Notes: generated by a model not told the origin, from the letters alone. A stretch of DNA of 64,000 nucleotides from Fluviirhizobium alvei (GCF_030551875.1 NZ_JAUOZU010000006.1:248001-312000), one strand, 5' to 3'; positions 19,056 through 28,531 are shown, counted from the stretch's first letter. Numbers and translations are program-made.

Positions 19056-20570
19056 ATGACGGCAGGCATCGATATGGGGCAGGGCGCGGGCGGCGGCCGC
19101 GCAATGCTCGATCTGGAAGAGTTGCTGGCAACGCGCCTTCTGGTGCAGGGCAATTCGGGTTCGGGTAAATCGCATCTTCTCAGGCGTTTGCTCGAACAAT
19201 CCGCAGGCTGGGTGCAGCAGGTGATCATCGATCCCGAAGGCGATTTCGTCACGTTGTCGGATCGCTATGGCCATGTCGTTGTCGAAGGCGACCGGACCGA
19301 GGCCGAATTGCTCGGCATTGCCGCGCGCGTGCGCCAGCATCGCGTTTCCTGTGTCCTTTCCCTCGAAGGGCTCGATGCCGAAGACCAGATGCGAATTGCC
19401 GGCCTGTTCCTCAATGGCCTCTTCGATGCCGATCGCGACTTCTGGTACCCGGTCCTGGTGGTGGTCGATGAGGCGCAGCTCTTTGCGCCGGCCGCGAGCG
19501 GTGAGGTTGCCGACGAGGTCCGTCGCCTGTCGCTCGGTGCCATGACCAATCTCATGTGCCGTGGCCGTAAACGCGGTCTTGCCGGCGTCATCGCCACCCA
19601 GCGTCTCGCCAAACTCGCCAAGAATGTGGCCGCCGAAGCGTCGAACTTCCTCATGGGCCGCACCTTTCTCGATATCGACATGGCGCGCGCCGCCGATCTT
19701 CTCGGGCTTGACCGTCGCCAGGCGGAGATGTTCCGCGACCTGCCGCGCGGAAATTTCGTTGCGCTTGGCCCGGCCATGTCCCGCCGCCCGCTGAAGGTGG
19801 AGATCGGGACGGTCGAGACGTCGGCCCGTTCCTCGAGCCCGAAGCTCATGCCGTTGCCGGAAGCCAATATCGATGCTGCCGATCTCATCCTCACGCCCGA
19901 TCCCGCCGAATTCGCCCGTCCGGTGACGCGTTACATCGCGCCGGCGCCGCGCCCCTCCACCGATATCCTCGCGGAACTGTCGCGACCGCGTGAGGAGGGG
20001 GCACCACAGGAAATCGCGGAAAGCCGGCCGCGTCGGGCCGAGATGAGTGCCGAGGAGCGTCAGGAACAGATCGATGCGGCCCTTGCCGATGTTTTGAGCG
20101 GCCCCGATGCCTCCTTCCGGACCGATGCGGAACTTTATCAAGATTTTCTCGTGCGATGCCGCATCCGCCGGGTTACCGGCACGGCCTTTTCACTCGCAGA
20201 TTTCCGGCATCGGCTGGCGGTGGTCCGCTCTGGCGCGGATGAAGCGATGCAGGCCACCGATGCCTGGCAGAAGACCTTGACGTTGAGTCATGCCGTTACG
20301 GATGATCTGAAGGCGGTGTTTCTCATGCTCGCCGTCGCCGCCATCAATGGCGCACCCTGTCCTTCGGATGCTGCGATTGCCAGAGCCTACGGAACCCATT
20401 CGGCGCGAAGGGCGCGCCGTTTCCTCTCCTATTTCGAGGAGCAGGGTCTGATCGTGCTGCATCAGGATCGGCGTGGTTACAGGATCGCGGCTTTTCCGGA
20501 TCTTGAAACGGAAACGGCGCCGGGAAATCCCGACGCCGAGGAGCCAGTGGCAAAGCCGGCGGCCGAATGA
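19056..20570 (+). CDS. HerA/FtsK-like ATP-binding protein
   Basis: A 504-residue P-loop ATPase. Walker A is GNSGSGKS (residues 32-39), Walker B is VLVVVDEAQ (~132-140), and GRKRGLAGVIATQRLAKL follows as the sensor region; these match the HerA/DUF87 group of DNA-translocating ATPases. The C-terminal third (~380-490) is helical and could be a winged-helix DNA-binding part. No NurA nuclease partner or Sir2-type defence partner is adjacent. ATG 19056 has GAGG eight bases before it; a longer frame from 19008 runs into the palindromic element and is rejected. The biological role is unknown. Confidence 0.75.
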   Translation: MTAGIDMGQGAGGGRAMLDLEELLATRLLVQGNSGSGKSHLLRRLLEQSAGWVQQVIIDPEGDFVTLSDRYGHVVVEGDRTEAELLGIAARVRQHRVSCVLSLEGLDAEDQMRIAGLFLNGLFDADRDFWYPVLVVVDEAQLFAPAASGEVADEVRRLSLGAMTNLMCRGRKRGLAGVIATQRLAKLAKNVAAEASNFLMGRTFLDIDMARAADLLGLDRRQAEMFRDLPRGNFVALGPAMSRRPLKVEIGTVETSARSSSPKLMPLPEANIDAADLILTPDPAEFARPVTRYIAPAPRPSTDILAELSRPREEGAPQEIAESRPRRAEMSAEERQEQIDAALADVLSGPDASFRTDAELYQDFLVRCRIRRVTGTAFSLADFRHRLAVVRSGADEAMQATDAWQKTLTLSHAVTDDLKAVFLMLAVAAINGAPCPSDAAIARAYGTHSARRARRFLSYFEEQGLIVLHQDRRGYRIAAFPDLETETAPGNPDAEEPVAKPAAE

Positions 20571-20573
20571 CGG

Positions 20574-21563
20574 TCAGCTCTGGGTGAGCTTCTTTTCTTC
20601 CTTCTGCGTCGCCCACAGCGAGCCGATGATACCGACGGCCAGAATGCCGACCGTGACGCTGAGCGAGACCGCCGGCGGGATCTTGGCGAGGCCGAACATG
20701 TCGGCGACGAAGATCTTCGATCCGACGAACACCAGAACCGCTGCCAGCGCATATTTCAGATAGACGAAGCGATGGATCATCGCCGCGAGAGCGAAATAGA
20801 GCGCGCGCAGGCCGAGGATGGCGAAGATGTTCGAGGTGTAGACGATGTAGGGATCGGTGGTGATCGCAAAGATCGCCGGGATCGAATCGACGGCAAAGAC
20901 GAGATCGGCCAGTTCCACCATGATCAGCGCCAGAAAGAGCGGCGTGATCAGGGTCTTCAGCTTCCCCGATTTCGGGTCCGTCTCGCGGACGAAGAAATGC
21001 TCGCCATGCAGCTTGTCGGCAACCGGCAGATGCTTGCGCAGGAACTTCAGCACCGGATTGTTGCCGATGTCGTTTTCGTCATGATCGGCCGAAAACAGCA
21101 TCTTGATACCGGTGATGACCAGGAAGGCGGCAAAGAGATAGAGAACCCAGTGGAAGTTTTCCACCACTGCAGCGCCCGCCGCAATCATGATGCCGCGCAG
21201 CACGATGACGCCCAGGATACCCCAGAGCAGCACGCGATGCTGGTATTCACGCGGAATGGCGAAATAGGAGAAGATCATCGCGATGATGAAGATATTGTCC
21301 ATCGCCAACGATTTTTCGACCACGAAGCCGGTCAGATATTCCAATGCGGATTGCTCGCCGGACTGGTACCAGATCCAGCCGCCGAAGGCGAGGCCGATGC
21401 TGATATAGAAGGCAGACATCAGAAGGCTCTCGCGAATGCCGATCTCGCGAGAGCCCTTGTGGAGAACGCCCAGGTCAAGAATGAGAAGCCCGAGCACGAG
21501 AGTTATGAAGACAGCCCACATCCAGAGGGGCTTGCCAAGGAAGTCAAAAAGGAGGAGGTCCAT
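20574..21563 (-). CDS. TerC/Alx-family integral membrane protein
   Basis: The 329-residue protein has about nine hydrophobic segments and the acidic membrane motifs that define TerC: EKSLAMDNIFIIAMIF (~84-99) and VELADLVFAVDSIPAIFAITTDPYI (residues ~219-243, with DLVFAVDS as core). Family members export manganese or act in metal resistance, and Alx-type members supply metals to secreted enzymes. A manganese riboswitch was looked for upstream and not found. Its end lies three bases from the end of the convergent HerA-like gene. Confidence 0.9.
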   Translation of the reverse strand: MDLLLFDFLGKPLWMWAVFITLVLGLLILDLGVLHKGSREIGIRESLLMSAFYISIGLAFGGWIWYQSGEQSALEYLTGFVVEKSLAMDNIFIIAMIFSYFAIPREYQHRVLLWGILGVIVLRGIMIAAGAAVVENFHWVLYLFAAFLVITGIKMLFSADHDENDIGNNPVLKFLRKHLPVADKLHGEHFFVRETDPKSGKLKTLITPLFLALIMVELADLVFAVDSIPAIFAITTDPYIVYTSNIFAILGLRALYFALAAMIHRFVYLKYALAAVLVFVGSKIFVADMFGLAKIPPAVSLSVTVGILAVGIIGSLWATQKEEKKLTQS

Positions 21564-21701
21564 AAGTCAACCTGATACCGGACGCGGTTGGCTTGAGGGT
21601 TCCGACATCACGTGCTGTCCGGATTACCACGCCAGAGGGGCCCGGATCCCTGTTGCCTGCCGGAAATGGGGAGCATTTGTCTGCAATTCAAGGGCAGGGC
21701 G

Positions 21702-21784
21702 TTGACTTTTCCATTTTGAGTCCCTAGAAGGCGCTCAACTCCGGGCCAAAAGCCCGGTGTTTGTTTTCTGTTGCAGACGCTGCA
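21702..21784 (+). promoter_or_regulatory. Candidate rpsD promoter and leader hairpins
   Basis: TTGACT (21702-21707) and TAGAAG (21725-21730) are 17 bases apart and face rpsD. Immediately downstream are two perfect hairpins: CCGGGC (21741-21746) with GCCCGG (21752-21757), followed by TGTTTGTTTT, and TGCAG (21772-21776) with CTGCA (21780-21784). A further imperfect palindrome lies near 21808-21826. The predicted leader is about 185 bases, long for a single ribosomal gene. The 138 bases from 21564 to 21701 hold the TerC start signals and nothing else recognised. Confidence 0.45.
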
Positions 21785-21921
21785 GAAAATCAAGCATGTC
21801 CCGTGGTCGTTCCGTTCGCGAATGGAAGGGCCTGTCAGAAGTGACGCAAGGATCTTCTCAGGAGGGCGTGTTTCCTTGAACAAACAGCCGGGTCGCCGGC
21901 ACAAAAAAGAAAGGAAATGCG

Positions 21922-22539
21922 ATGAGCAAGCGCGCATCGTCTAAGTACAAAATCGACCGCCGCATGGGCGAGAACATCTGGGGCCGTCCGAAGTCCCCGG
22001 TGAACCGCCGCGAATATGGCCCGGGCCAGCACGGCCAGCGCCGCAAGGGCAAGCTCTCGGACTTCGGCGTCCAGCTGCGTGCCAAGCAGAAGCTCAAGGG
22101 CTACTACGGCGATATCTCTGAAAAGCAGTTCCGCGCCACCTACGAAGAAGCATCGCGCCGCAAGGGCGATACCCCGGAAAACCTGATCGGTCTTCTGGAA
22201 TCGCGTCTCGACGCCATCGTCTATCGCGCCAAGTTCGTACCGACCATCTTCGCTGCTCGCCAGTTCGTCAATCACGGCCACGTGACGGTCAACGGCGTCC
22301 GCGTCAACATCGGCTCCTACCGCTGCAAGGCTGGCGACGTGATCGAAGTTCGCGAACGTTCCAAGCAGCTCGCGATCGTTCTGGAATCGGTATCGCTCGC
22401 CGAGCGTGACGTTCCGGACTATATCGAAGCCGATCATTCCAAGATGAAGGCTGTGTTCGCCCGCGTGCCGAACCTGTCGGATGTTCCGTATCCGGTCATC
22501 ATGGAACCGCATCTGGTCATCGAATTCTATTCGCGCTGA
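21922..22539 (+). CDS. rpsD: 30S ribosomal protein S4
   Basis: Binds 16S rRNA early in 30S assembly. The 205-residue protein has the S4 N-terminal region ([20 protein letters not shown]) and the S4 RNA-binding domain with [20 protein letters not shown] and [20 protein letters not shown]. As in other alphaproteobacteria it stands alone, outside the main ribosomal protein cluster. ATG 21922 is preceded by GAAAGGA. In E. coli S4 represses its own operon by binding leader RNA; a similar role for the structured leader here is inferred only. Confidence 0.98.
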   Translation: MSKRASSKYKIDRRMGENIWGRPKSPVNRREYGPGQHGQRRKGKLSDFGVQLRAKQKLKGYYGDISEKQFRATYEEASRRKGDTPENLIGLLESRLDAIVYRAKFVPTIFAARQFVNHGHVTVNGVRVNIGSYRCKAGDVIEVRERSKQLAIVLESVSLAERDVPDYIEADHSKMKAVFARVPNLSDVPYPVIMEPHLVIEFYSR

Positions 22540-22561
22540 TCCTTTCAGCGCCGCGTTTCGG

Positions 22562-22589
22562 AAAAGCCGCTCGTCAGGGCGGCTTTTTT
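22562..22589 (+). terminator. Rho-independent terminator of rpsD
   Basis: AAAGCCGC (22563-22570) pairs with GCGGCTTT (22579-22586), within a TTTTTT run. Confidence 0.85.
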
Positions 22590-22623
22590 GTTGTCTTCTG
22601 TCAGCGAAACGAACGGAATTCTC

Positions 22624-23190
22624 ATGCTGCGGAACTCGGCTGCCTCCTACGGATTTGTCGCCATTGCCTTTCACTGGGTCATGGCCATCCTGTTTCTCAT
22701 CCAGTTCTGGATTGGGCTGACGATGATGGGTATTGTCAATCCGCTCGAGAAATTCGCCCTTTACCAGCGCCACAAGAGCTTCGGTTTCCTGATCCTCGGT
22801 CTGGTGATGCTGCGATTGCTATGGTCGCTTGCCAATCGCCGGCCGGCGCTTCCCGCGACAATGAAAGAGAGCGAGCGGCAACTGGCGAAAGCAAGCCACG
22901 CTCTGCTCTATCTGGCGCTGTTCGCCATTCCCCTGACCGGCTGGGCCGTGGTCTCCACCTCGCCGCTGCCGATTGCCAGCTGGTTCTTCGGTCTCTTCAC
23001 CATTCCAAGGCTGCCGCTCACAATCTCGCTTCATTCGCAGCAGATCTGGGGCAGCGTCCATGGCCTTCTCGCCTATTCAGCGCTTTTCCTCGCCGGCATT
23101 CATGCGCTGGCGGCACTTCGACACCATTTCCATCACCGGGATGATGTGCTGAAGCGCATGCTCTGGCCAAGGCATGGCAACCAGGACTGA
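22624..23190 (+). CDS. Cytochrome b561
   Basis: The 188-residue inner-membrane di-heme cytochrome has four hydrophobic segments. Candidate heme-ligand histidines lie in AIAFHWVMAILF (~15), YQRHKSFG (~50), KASHALLYL and GSVHGLLAYSALFLAGIHALAALRHHF. Family members move electrons from quinol to acceptors such as superoxide (E. coli CybB). The ATG at 22624 fits the family N-terminus; an upstream TTG lies inside the rpsD terminator and is rejected. No electron-transfer partner is adjacent. Confidence 0.88.
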   Translation: MLRNSAASYGFVAIAFHWVMAILFLIQFWIGLTMMGIVNPLEKFALYQRHKSFGFLILGLVMLRLLWSLANRRPALPATMKESERQLAKASHALLYLALFAIPLTGWAVVSTSPLPIASWFFGLFTIPRLPLTISLHSQQIWGSVHGLLAYSALFLAGIHALAALRHHFHHRDDVLKRMLWPRHGNQD

Positions 23191-23287
23191 ATGAGGAGAG
23201 CGATGGTACACCATCTGCAACAGTGCTTGACGCCCGCTTCCATTCGTCTATTGCCTGTCGGAAACCGTTCCATCTGAGGCAGGGCGC

Positions 23288-24184
23288 ATGTTGACCACCA
23301 ATCCCGATCATCAGGATGATGAGGACGGCCTGTCGTTTGCCGGTGATGCGACGATGCAGGCGCTCTTTCGGCATGCGCCATCCTCGGCCAACTTCAACAA
23401 GTTGCGCAAGCGCCTTTTGCGACAGGTGCGCCAGGCCATCGACGACTATGGCATGCTCAACGGTCAGAGCCGTTGGCTCGTCTGTCTGTCCGGCGGCAAG
23501 GACAGTTACGGCCTTCTCGCCATCCTTCTGGAACTGAAATGGCGCGGTTTGCTGCCGGTGGAACTGGTGGCTGCCAATCTCGATCAGGGCCAGCCCAATT
23601 TCCCGAAACATATTCTGCCGGACTATCTCGCCTCGCTCGGGATCCGCCATCGGATCGAATATCGCGACACCTACTCGGTCGTGAAGGAGAAGGTGCCCAG
23701 CGGAGCCACTTACTGTTCACTCTGTTCGCGCCTGCGCCGTGGCAATCTCTACCGGATCGCCCGCGAGGAGGGCTGTGACGCCGTCGTCCTCGGTCATCAC
23801 CGCGAGGATATTCTCGAAACCTTCTTCATGAACCTCTTTCATGGCGGACGTCTGGCCGCCATGCCGCCCAAGCTTTTGAACGACGAGGGCGACCTGATGC
23901 TTCTGCGGCCGCTTGCCTATGCGGCTGAGGACGATCTCGCCCGCTTCGCGCAGGCCATGCAGTTCCCCATCATCCCCTGTGATCTCTGTGGTTCGCAGGA
24001 TGGATTGCAACGCAATGCGATGAAGGCGATGCTGAGCGATATCGAGGCGAAGATGCCGGGTCGTAAGGATGTGATGCTGCGGGCGCTCGGGCACATCAAC
24101 CCGTCGCACATGCTCGATCCGAAGCTGTTTGATTTTGCCGGTCTCTTCGTCGCTACGCCGCCCTCGACATCGTCAGACATCTGA
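23288..24184 (+). CDS. ttcA: tRNA 2-thiocytidine synthetase TtcA
   Basis: Thiolates cytidine 32 of certain tRNAs using ATP and an iron-sulfur cluster. The 298-residue protein has the PP-loop SGGKDS (~68-73), the [10 protein letters not shown] motif whose two cysteines help bind the cluster, [19 protein letters not shown], and a third conserved Cys region PCDLCGSQ. These are the defining TtcA residues. GAGGCAGGG precedes the ATG at 23288. It is monocistronic; the 150 bases after it before the convergent exporter hold nothing recognised. Confidence 0.95.
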   Translation: MLTTNPDHQDDEDGLSFAGDATMQALFRHAPSSANFNKLRKRLLRQVRQAIDDYGMLNGQSRWLVCLSGGKDSYGLLAILLELKWRGLLPVELVAANLDQGQPNFPKHILPDYLASLGIRHRIEYRDTYSVVKEKVPSGATYCSLCSRLRRGNLYRIAREEGCDAVVLGHHREDILETFFMNLFHGGRLAAMPPKLLNDEGDLMLLRPLAYAAEDDLARFAQAMQFPIIPCDLCGSQDGLQRNAMKAMLSDIEAKMPGRKDVMLRALGHINPSHMLDPKLFDFAGLFVATPPSTSSDI

Positions 24185-24334
24185 GCCGTACCGGATTCTT
24201 TCTTTTTCTATGCCCATTCTCGACCTATGCTCCGGCAATCTCGGGGGCGGCATTTTCCGCCCTCGTAAGAGAAGTTGGGAGATGACTCTGGCGAGCATCG
24301 TCAACGCCTCGAAGCGTTGCCATCCTTTTCAGAG

Positions 24335-25564
24335 TTACCGATACTGCGACGAAACGCCGAACAGCTTGCCGCGTTCGGCAATCAGCATGCAGGCAAGACC
24401 AATAAGGCTGAGTGCGAAGAAGCCGGCCGCTACCGGAACAAGCGTGCCATCGTAGATATAACCGATCGTCGCGCCGATTGCCGCACCGCCCACGGTCTGC
24501 AGGAAGCCGAAGACCGAAGAGGCTGTGCCGGCCACCGCCCCGAGCGGTTCCATCGACAGTGCCTGGCTGTTGGAACCCAGATGTCCGAAGGTGAACATGA
24601 TGGTGGTAAAGACCGCCATGAAGAGCCAGAAGGGCAGGGCGCCATTCAGCGCCAGTACAAGAAAGAGACCGCTGAGCAGAATGAAGGCGACCAGCGCCGA
24701 ATGGGCGACGCGGCGCATGCCGATCGCCCGTACGATGCGGGAATTCAGAAAGGACGACAGCGACATGGTGGCCGCCACGAAGGCAAAGGCGAGCGGAAAC
24801 CAGCTGCCGAGCCCGTAGATGTTGAGATAGATCTGCGGCGAGGTGTTGATGAAGCCCATCAATCCGCCCATGACGAACATGCCCGACAGGCCATAGAAAA
24901 AGGCGCTGCGGTTCGAAAGCACCATCCAGAAACCCTCGGCGATCGTGCCGATCCGCAAGGCCCTCCGGTCGGCGACCGCGAGCGATTCATCCAGTCGGAA
25001 CCAGGCCCAGAGCCCGATGATGAGCGCCAGCCCTGCCATGAACAGGAAGATCATCTGCCAATGGCCGGAGAACAACAGCAGCTGGCCGATCGATGGTGCA
25101 ATGATCGGAATGACCATGAAGACCATGAAGACGAGCGACATCACTTCCGCCATGCCACGGCCCTCGAAACGGTCGCGGACGGCTGATTGCGCGATGACGC
25201 GGGTGGCAGCGGCCCCCAATCCCTGGATGAAACGCAGCACGAGCAGCGATTCAAAGGTCGGTGCGACAGCGGCCAGGGCAGCGGCGGCAATATAGATGAC
25301 AATACCGACGATCAGCGGCCGGCGACGTCCGAAACGGTCGGAAATCGGGCCGAAGAACAGCTGCGCCACCCCGAAGCCGATGAGATAGGTCGTCAGCACC
25401 AGCTGGTTGTCGTTGACATGCGCGACCTTGAGCGCTTCGCCCATCTTCGGCAGAGCCGGTAGCATCACGTCGATCGCAAGCGCGTTTAGCGCCATCAGAG
25501 CCGCGATGAGCGCGATGAGTTCCGGCCGCGAGACGCGCGATGCTGTGCTGGAAGGGGAATTCAT
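24335..25564 (-). CDS. Bcr/CflA-type MFS drug exporter (second of two)
   Basis: The 409-residue protein has twelve hydrophobic segments of the major facilitator superfamily. Motif A between helices 2 and 3 is GPISDRFGRRRPL, and DVMLPALPKMG in helix 1 with FIQGLGAAATRVIAQSAVRD in helix 4 are marks of the Bcr/CflA (DHA1) proton-driven exporters. The substrate is unknown. ATG 25564 is chosen over an upstream frame start at 25609 because AAAGG lies seven bases before it. It starts 34 bases after a paralogous exporter on the same strand, so the two are probably one operon. Confidence 0.92.
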   Translation of the reverse strand: MNSPSSTASRVSRPELIALIAALMALNALAIDVMLPALPKMGEALKVAHVNDNQLVLTTYLIGFGVAQLFFGPISDRFGRRRPLIVGIVIYIAAAALAAVAPTFESLLVLRFIQGLGAAATRVIAQSAVRDRFEGRGMAEVMSLVFMVFMVIPIIAPSIGQLLLFSGHWQMIFLFMAGLALIIGLWAWFRLDESLAVADRRALRIGTIAEGFWMVLSNRSAFFYGLSGMFVMGGLMGFINTSPQIYLNIYGLGSWFPLAFAFVAATMSLSSFLNSRIVRAIGMRRVAHSALVAFILLSGLFLVLALNGALPFWLFMAVFTTIMFTFGHLGSNSQALSMEPLGAVAGTASSVFGFLQTVGGAAIGATIGYIYDGTLVPVAAGFFALSLIGLACMLIAERGKLFGVSSQYR

Positions 25565-25598
25565 GACAATGCCTTTCGAAAGAGATGAACGCCGATCG

Positions 25599-26825
25599 TC
25601 AATGGACAAACAGGCGCCCCTTTTCCGTCCAGAGCACGATCAGCACGGCCCCCAGTCCGGAAAGGCCGAAGGCAAGCGCGAGCGGAAGAACGGTTCCGTT
25701 ATAGGACTGACCGACCAGTCCACCGGCGATCACGCCCACCGTCGTCGTCACGACACCGAACAGCGACGAGGCGATGCCGGCCAGATGGCCGAGCGGTTCC
25801 ATGGCGATCGCGCCGATATTGCCCTGCAGAACGCCGAACGCCATCATGCAAAGGCTGAGGCAGGCAAAGGTCAGCACGAAGGGCGGCTGCGCAAAAAGCG
25901 CGGTCAGGCTCAACAGCAGGCCGGCAGCAGCAAAGACGACGAGGGCAATATGTGTGACGGTCCGCATGCCGGTTTTCCGCGACAGGCGCGCCGAATAGAG
26001 AGCCGTCGCCGCGATCCCGAGTGCAGAAGCGCCGAAGGCGACCGGAAACCATGTGCCGAGCCCATAGAGCTCGCCATAGACCTGCTGGACCGAAACGATA
26101 TAGGAAAACAGACCGATCGTCGTCAGCATGGAGGCGAGCGTGTAGCCTGCGGCGACCCGGTTGGTGCAGATTTCCACGAACGCACCGGCCAGATGCGAGA
26201 GCGACAGCGGACGCCGGTCGCTTTCCGCCAGCGTTTCCCTGAGCCGCAACCCCATCCAGAGCGCCATCAATGCCGAAGTCAGGCCGAGGAGCACGAAGAT
26301 GCCGCGCCAGCCGGCGACCAATTCGATGGCCTGACCGACGGATGGCGCAATGATCGGCACCAGCATGAAGGTGGTGAAGACGAAGGTGAGCACCCGGGCC
26401 ATGCCCGGACCGGCAAAGCAATCACGCACAACAGCCATGATCACGACGCGCAGGGCCGCGGCACCGATACCCTGTAGCAGGCGCATGGCGAGAAAGAGCG
26501 TGAATTCCCTGACCAGAAGCGATCCGACCGTACCAGCGATATAAAGACCAAGTCCGAGCGACAGGATCGGCTTGCGGCCGAAACGGTCACTCAGCGGGCC
26601 GAAAAACAGTTGCGCGACGGCAAATCCGATCGAGAAACCGACAACGACGAGCTGAGCCCGATTGGGATCGAGAACGCCGAAACTCTTGCCGATGGCGGGC
26701 AGGGCCGGCAGCATGATGTCGATCGACATCGCCGCAATCGCCGTGAAGGCAGCGCAAAGAGCGATGAACTCCGACATTCCCAGGTTCGCGCGCGCCGCGG
26801 AGCCCGGTTGGTTTGGGTCTGACAT
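25599..26825 (-). CDS. Bcr/CflA-type MFS drug exporter (first of two)
   Basis: A 408-residue twelve-helix major facilitator protein paralogous to the next gene: same IDIMLPALPAIG in helix 1, GPLSDRFGRKPIL motif A, and LLQGIGAAALRVVIMAVVRD in helix 4. The start at 26825 is favoured by AGGAA seven bases upstream; 26 extra residues would be added from 26903. Sequence divergence from the second copy is clear, so this is an old duplication, unlike the exact repeat at 27353-28514. No transcriptional regulator is adjacent. Confidence 0.92.
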   Translation of the reverse strand: MSDPNQPGSAARANLGMSEFIALCAAFTAIAAMSIDIMLPALPAIGKSFGVLDPNRAQLVVVGFSIGFAVAQLFFGPLSDRFGRKPILSLGLGLYIAGTVGSLLVREFTLFLAMRLLQGIGAAALRVVIMAVVRDCFAGPGMARVLTFVFTTFMLVPIIAPSVGQAIELVAGWRGIFVLLGLTSALMALWMGLRLRETLAESDRRPLSLSHLAGAFVEICTNRVAAGYTLASMLTTIGLFSYIVSVQQVYGELYGLGTWFPVAFGASALGIAATALYSARLSRKTGMRTVTHIALVVFAAAGLLLSLTALFAQPPFVLTFACLSLCMMAFGVLQGNIGAIAMEPLGHLAGIASSLFGVVTTTVGVIAGGLVGQSYNGTVLPLALAFGLSGLGAVLIVLWTEKGRLFVH

Positions 26826-26927
26826 GAGTTTGTTCCTGAAAAGGCGGGGGAAATGCAATGAAATCGATATGAAACGGAACGGGCCGGTAAACCGGCCCGC
26901 CATGCATCAAAAAAAGAATGCAATCGC

Positions 26928-27266
26928 TTAGGCAGCGCGTCCGGTGAAGGGAATTCCCTGTTCAGTCAATACCTGCTGAAGCTCGCCAGACTGGAACATC
27001 TCGGTGACGATATCGCAGCCGCCAACGAACTCACCCTTGATATAGAGCTGCGGAATGGTCGGCCAGCTGGAATAGTCCTTGATGCCCTGGCGCAGGTCGG
27101 CATCGGCCAGCACGTTATGGCCCTTGTAGTCCACTCCCACATATTCGAGGATCTGGACCACGCGGCCCGAGAAACCACACTGCGGAAAATCCGGCGTGCC
27201 CTTCATGAACAGCACGACATCGTTGGACTTCACTTCATTTTCGATGAATTGTTCGATTGCACTCAT
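26928..27266 (-). CDS. grxD: Monothiol glutaredoxin (CGFS type)
   Basis: The 112-residue protein has the active-site CGFS in [20 protein letters not shown] (~21-40), the [19 protein letters not shown] glutathione-binding segment, and the usual length. CGFS glutaredoxins carry and deliver [2Fe-2S] clusters, often with BolA proteins; a bolA-type gene lies upstream on the same strand at 30208-30441, but separated here by about 2.9 kb of accessory genes. AAAGGA seven bases before 27266 fixes the start. Confidence 0.95.
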   Translation of the reverse strand: MSAIEQFIENEVKSNDVVLFMKGTPDFPQCGFSGRVVQILEYVGVDYKGHNVLADADLRQGIKDYSSWPTIPQLYIKGEFVGGCDIVTEMFQSGELQQVLTEQGIPFTGRAA

Positions 27267-27373
27267 GGCCATATCCTTTCGCATGCGGTTCAAGGCCGCA
27301 CTTCTTTCAATCGTCAAGATAGCAATCCGTTGCGCCGATTGCCAGTGTCATTTCCGTGATCGGTCGCTGACAA

Positions 27374-27919
27374 TCACTGCGTTGCCTGACAGCGTGTCTC
27401 ACCGGTTTCTGCGATTTTGCCGCTCGCAAGATCCAGCACCATGCCGGTTGCCAGCACCGAACCCATGCCGTTGGCTTCATTCTGGGTAAAGGTCGGGCAG
27501 TTGTCAGCCGATGCCGCTTCGCCCCGTTGCCAGAAGATCAGCGATTGACCATCGATCTCGAACTCGTCGGCGGGCACATCGAGCACCTTCTTCCTCGCTG
27601 CGAGATCATGGACGACGAGGTCGCCTTGCGGTCCTGTCGAGCGTGTCAGTACCAGGAACCGATCCTTGAGCGCGCCGAACCAGAGCGGATCGCCTTTTTC
27701 GCCGATGATGAATTCGGCCTGAGACGGATCAAACCGACACGTCTTGTCCTTGGGTTCGCGGCTTGTCGCCGACACGGCAAAACGCGCGCCAGCTTCGTCA
27801 TCATAGGTCTCGACAGCAACCGAGAAAATCTCTCCGGTATGACACTCTACATCTGCAGCCCGCACGGGCAGGGGCGCGAGAAGAAGACAGGCAAAAAGAA
27901 GGGTTCGGTTCATAAGCAT
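27374..27919 (-). CDS. Secreted protein of unknown function, copy A
   Basis: A 181-residue protein with a signal peptide (first ~21 residues, ending PLPVRAAD). The mature part is acidic with four cysteines (VECHTGE, KTCRFD, DNCPTF, TRCQATQ), enough for two disulfides, consistent with a periplasmic or secreted location. It resembles nothing I recognise. It is identical to copy B, 581 bases upstream on the same strand. No strong ribosome site is seen before either ATG (27919 or two codons later). It sits between grxD and bolA, a place where rhizobial genomes often have no extra genes. Confidence 0.75.
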   Translation of the reverse strand: MLMNRTLLFACLLLAPLPVRAADVECHTGEIFSVAVETYDDEAGARFAVSATSREPKDKTCRFDPSQAEFIIGEKGDPLWFGALKDRFLVLTRSTGPQGDLVVHDLAARKKVLDVPADEFEIDGQSLIFWQRGEAASADNCPTFTQNEANGMGSVLATGMVLDLASGKIAETGETRCQATQ

Positions 27920-27954
27920 CGTTCAAAATCTTGTCCGTGATCGGTCGCTGACAA

Positions 27955-28500
27955 TCACTGCGTTGCCTGACAGCGTGTCTCACCGGTTTCTGCGATTTTG
28001 CCGCTCGCAAGATCCAGCACCATGCCGGTTGCCAGCACCGAACCCATGCCGTTGGCTTCATTCTGGGTAAAGGTCGGGCAGTTGTCAGCCGATGCCGCTT
28101 CGCCCCGTTGCCAGAAGATCAGCGATTGACCATCGATCTCGAACTCGTCGGCGGGCACATCGAGCACCTTCTTCCTCGCTGCGAGATCATGGACGACGAG
28201 GTCGCCTTGCGGTCCTGTCGAGCGTGTCAGTACCAGGAACCGATCCTTGAGCGCGCCGAACCAGAGCGGATCGCCTTTTTCGCCGATGATGAATTCGGCC
28301 TGAGACGGATCAAACCGACACGTCTTGTCCTTGGGTTCGCGGCTTGTCGCCGACACGGCAAAACGCGCGCCAGCTTCGTCATCATAGGTCTCGACAGCAA
28401 CCGAGAAAATCTCTCCGGTATGACACTCTACATCTGCAGCCCGCACGGGCAGGGGCGCGAGAAGAAGACAGGCAAAAAGAAGGGTTCGGTTCATAAGCAT
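27955..28500 (-). CDS. Secreted protein of unknown function, copy B
   Basis: Identical in all 181 residues and apparently all nucleotides to copy A (27374-27919), including the signal peptide and four cysteines. Because the upstream flank is also partly duplicated, copy A's start lies only 35 bases from copy B's stop, and both could be read from one transcript. Which copy is ancestral cannot be told. The lack of any synonymous difference means the duplication is very young or kept identical by gene conversion, or is an assembly artefact. Confidence 0.75.
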   Translation of the reverse strand: MLMNRTLLFACLLLAPLPVRAADVECHTGEIFSVAVETYDDEAGARFAVSATSREPKDKTCRFDPSQAEFIIGEKGDPLWFGALKDRFLVLTRSTGPQGDLVVHDLAARKKVLDVPADEFEIDGQSLIFWQRGEAASADNCPTFTQNEANGMGSVLATGMVLDLASGKIAETGETRCQATQ

Positions 28501-28531
28501 CGTTCAAAATCTTGTGGTGAAAAACAAAACG

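Larger units (their letters stand above)
27353..28514. repeat. Perfect tandem duplication, two 581-base units
   Basis: Unit 1 (27353-27933) and unit 2 (27934-28514) are directly adjacent and appear identical base for base, each containing one full copy of the same gene plus its short flanks. The junction shares CTTGT on one side and TCCGTGATCGG on the other, so the unit copied runs from just before the gene's stop to just after its start. No insertion sequence flanks it. Either a very recent duplication or an assembly error. Confidence 0.9.

Noticed and set aside
21564-21720. Manganese (yybP-ykoY) riboswitch upstream of TerC
   Set aside because: TerC-family genes often have one, but the minus strand lacks the conserved GGGGAGTA core and paired loops; a GGGGAG string lies only on the other strand.
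25599-28500. Assumption that the two MFS exporters are a recent duplication like the secreted-protein repeat
   Set aside because: The two exporter proteins differ throughout; only family motifs are shared, so the duplication is old.
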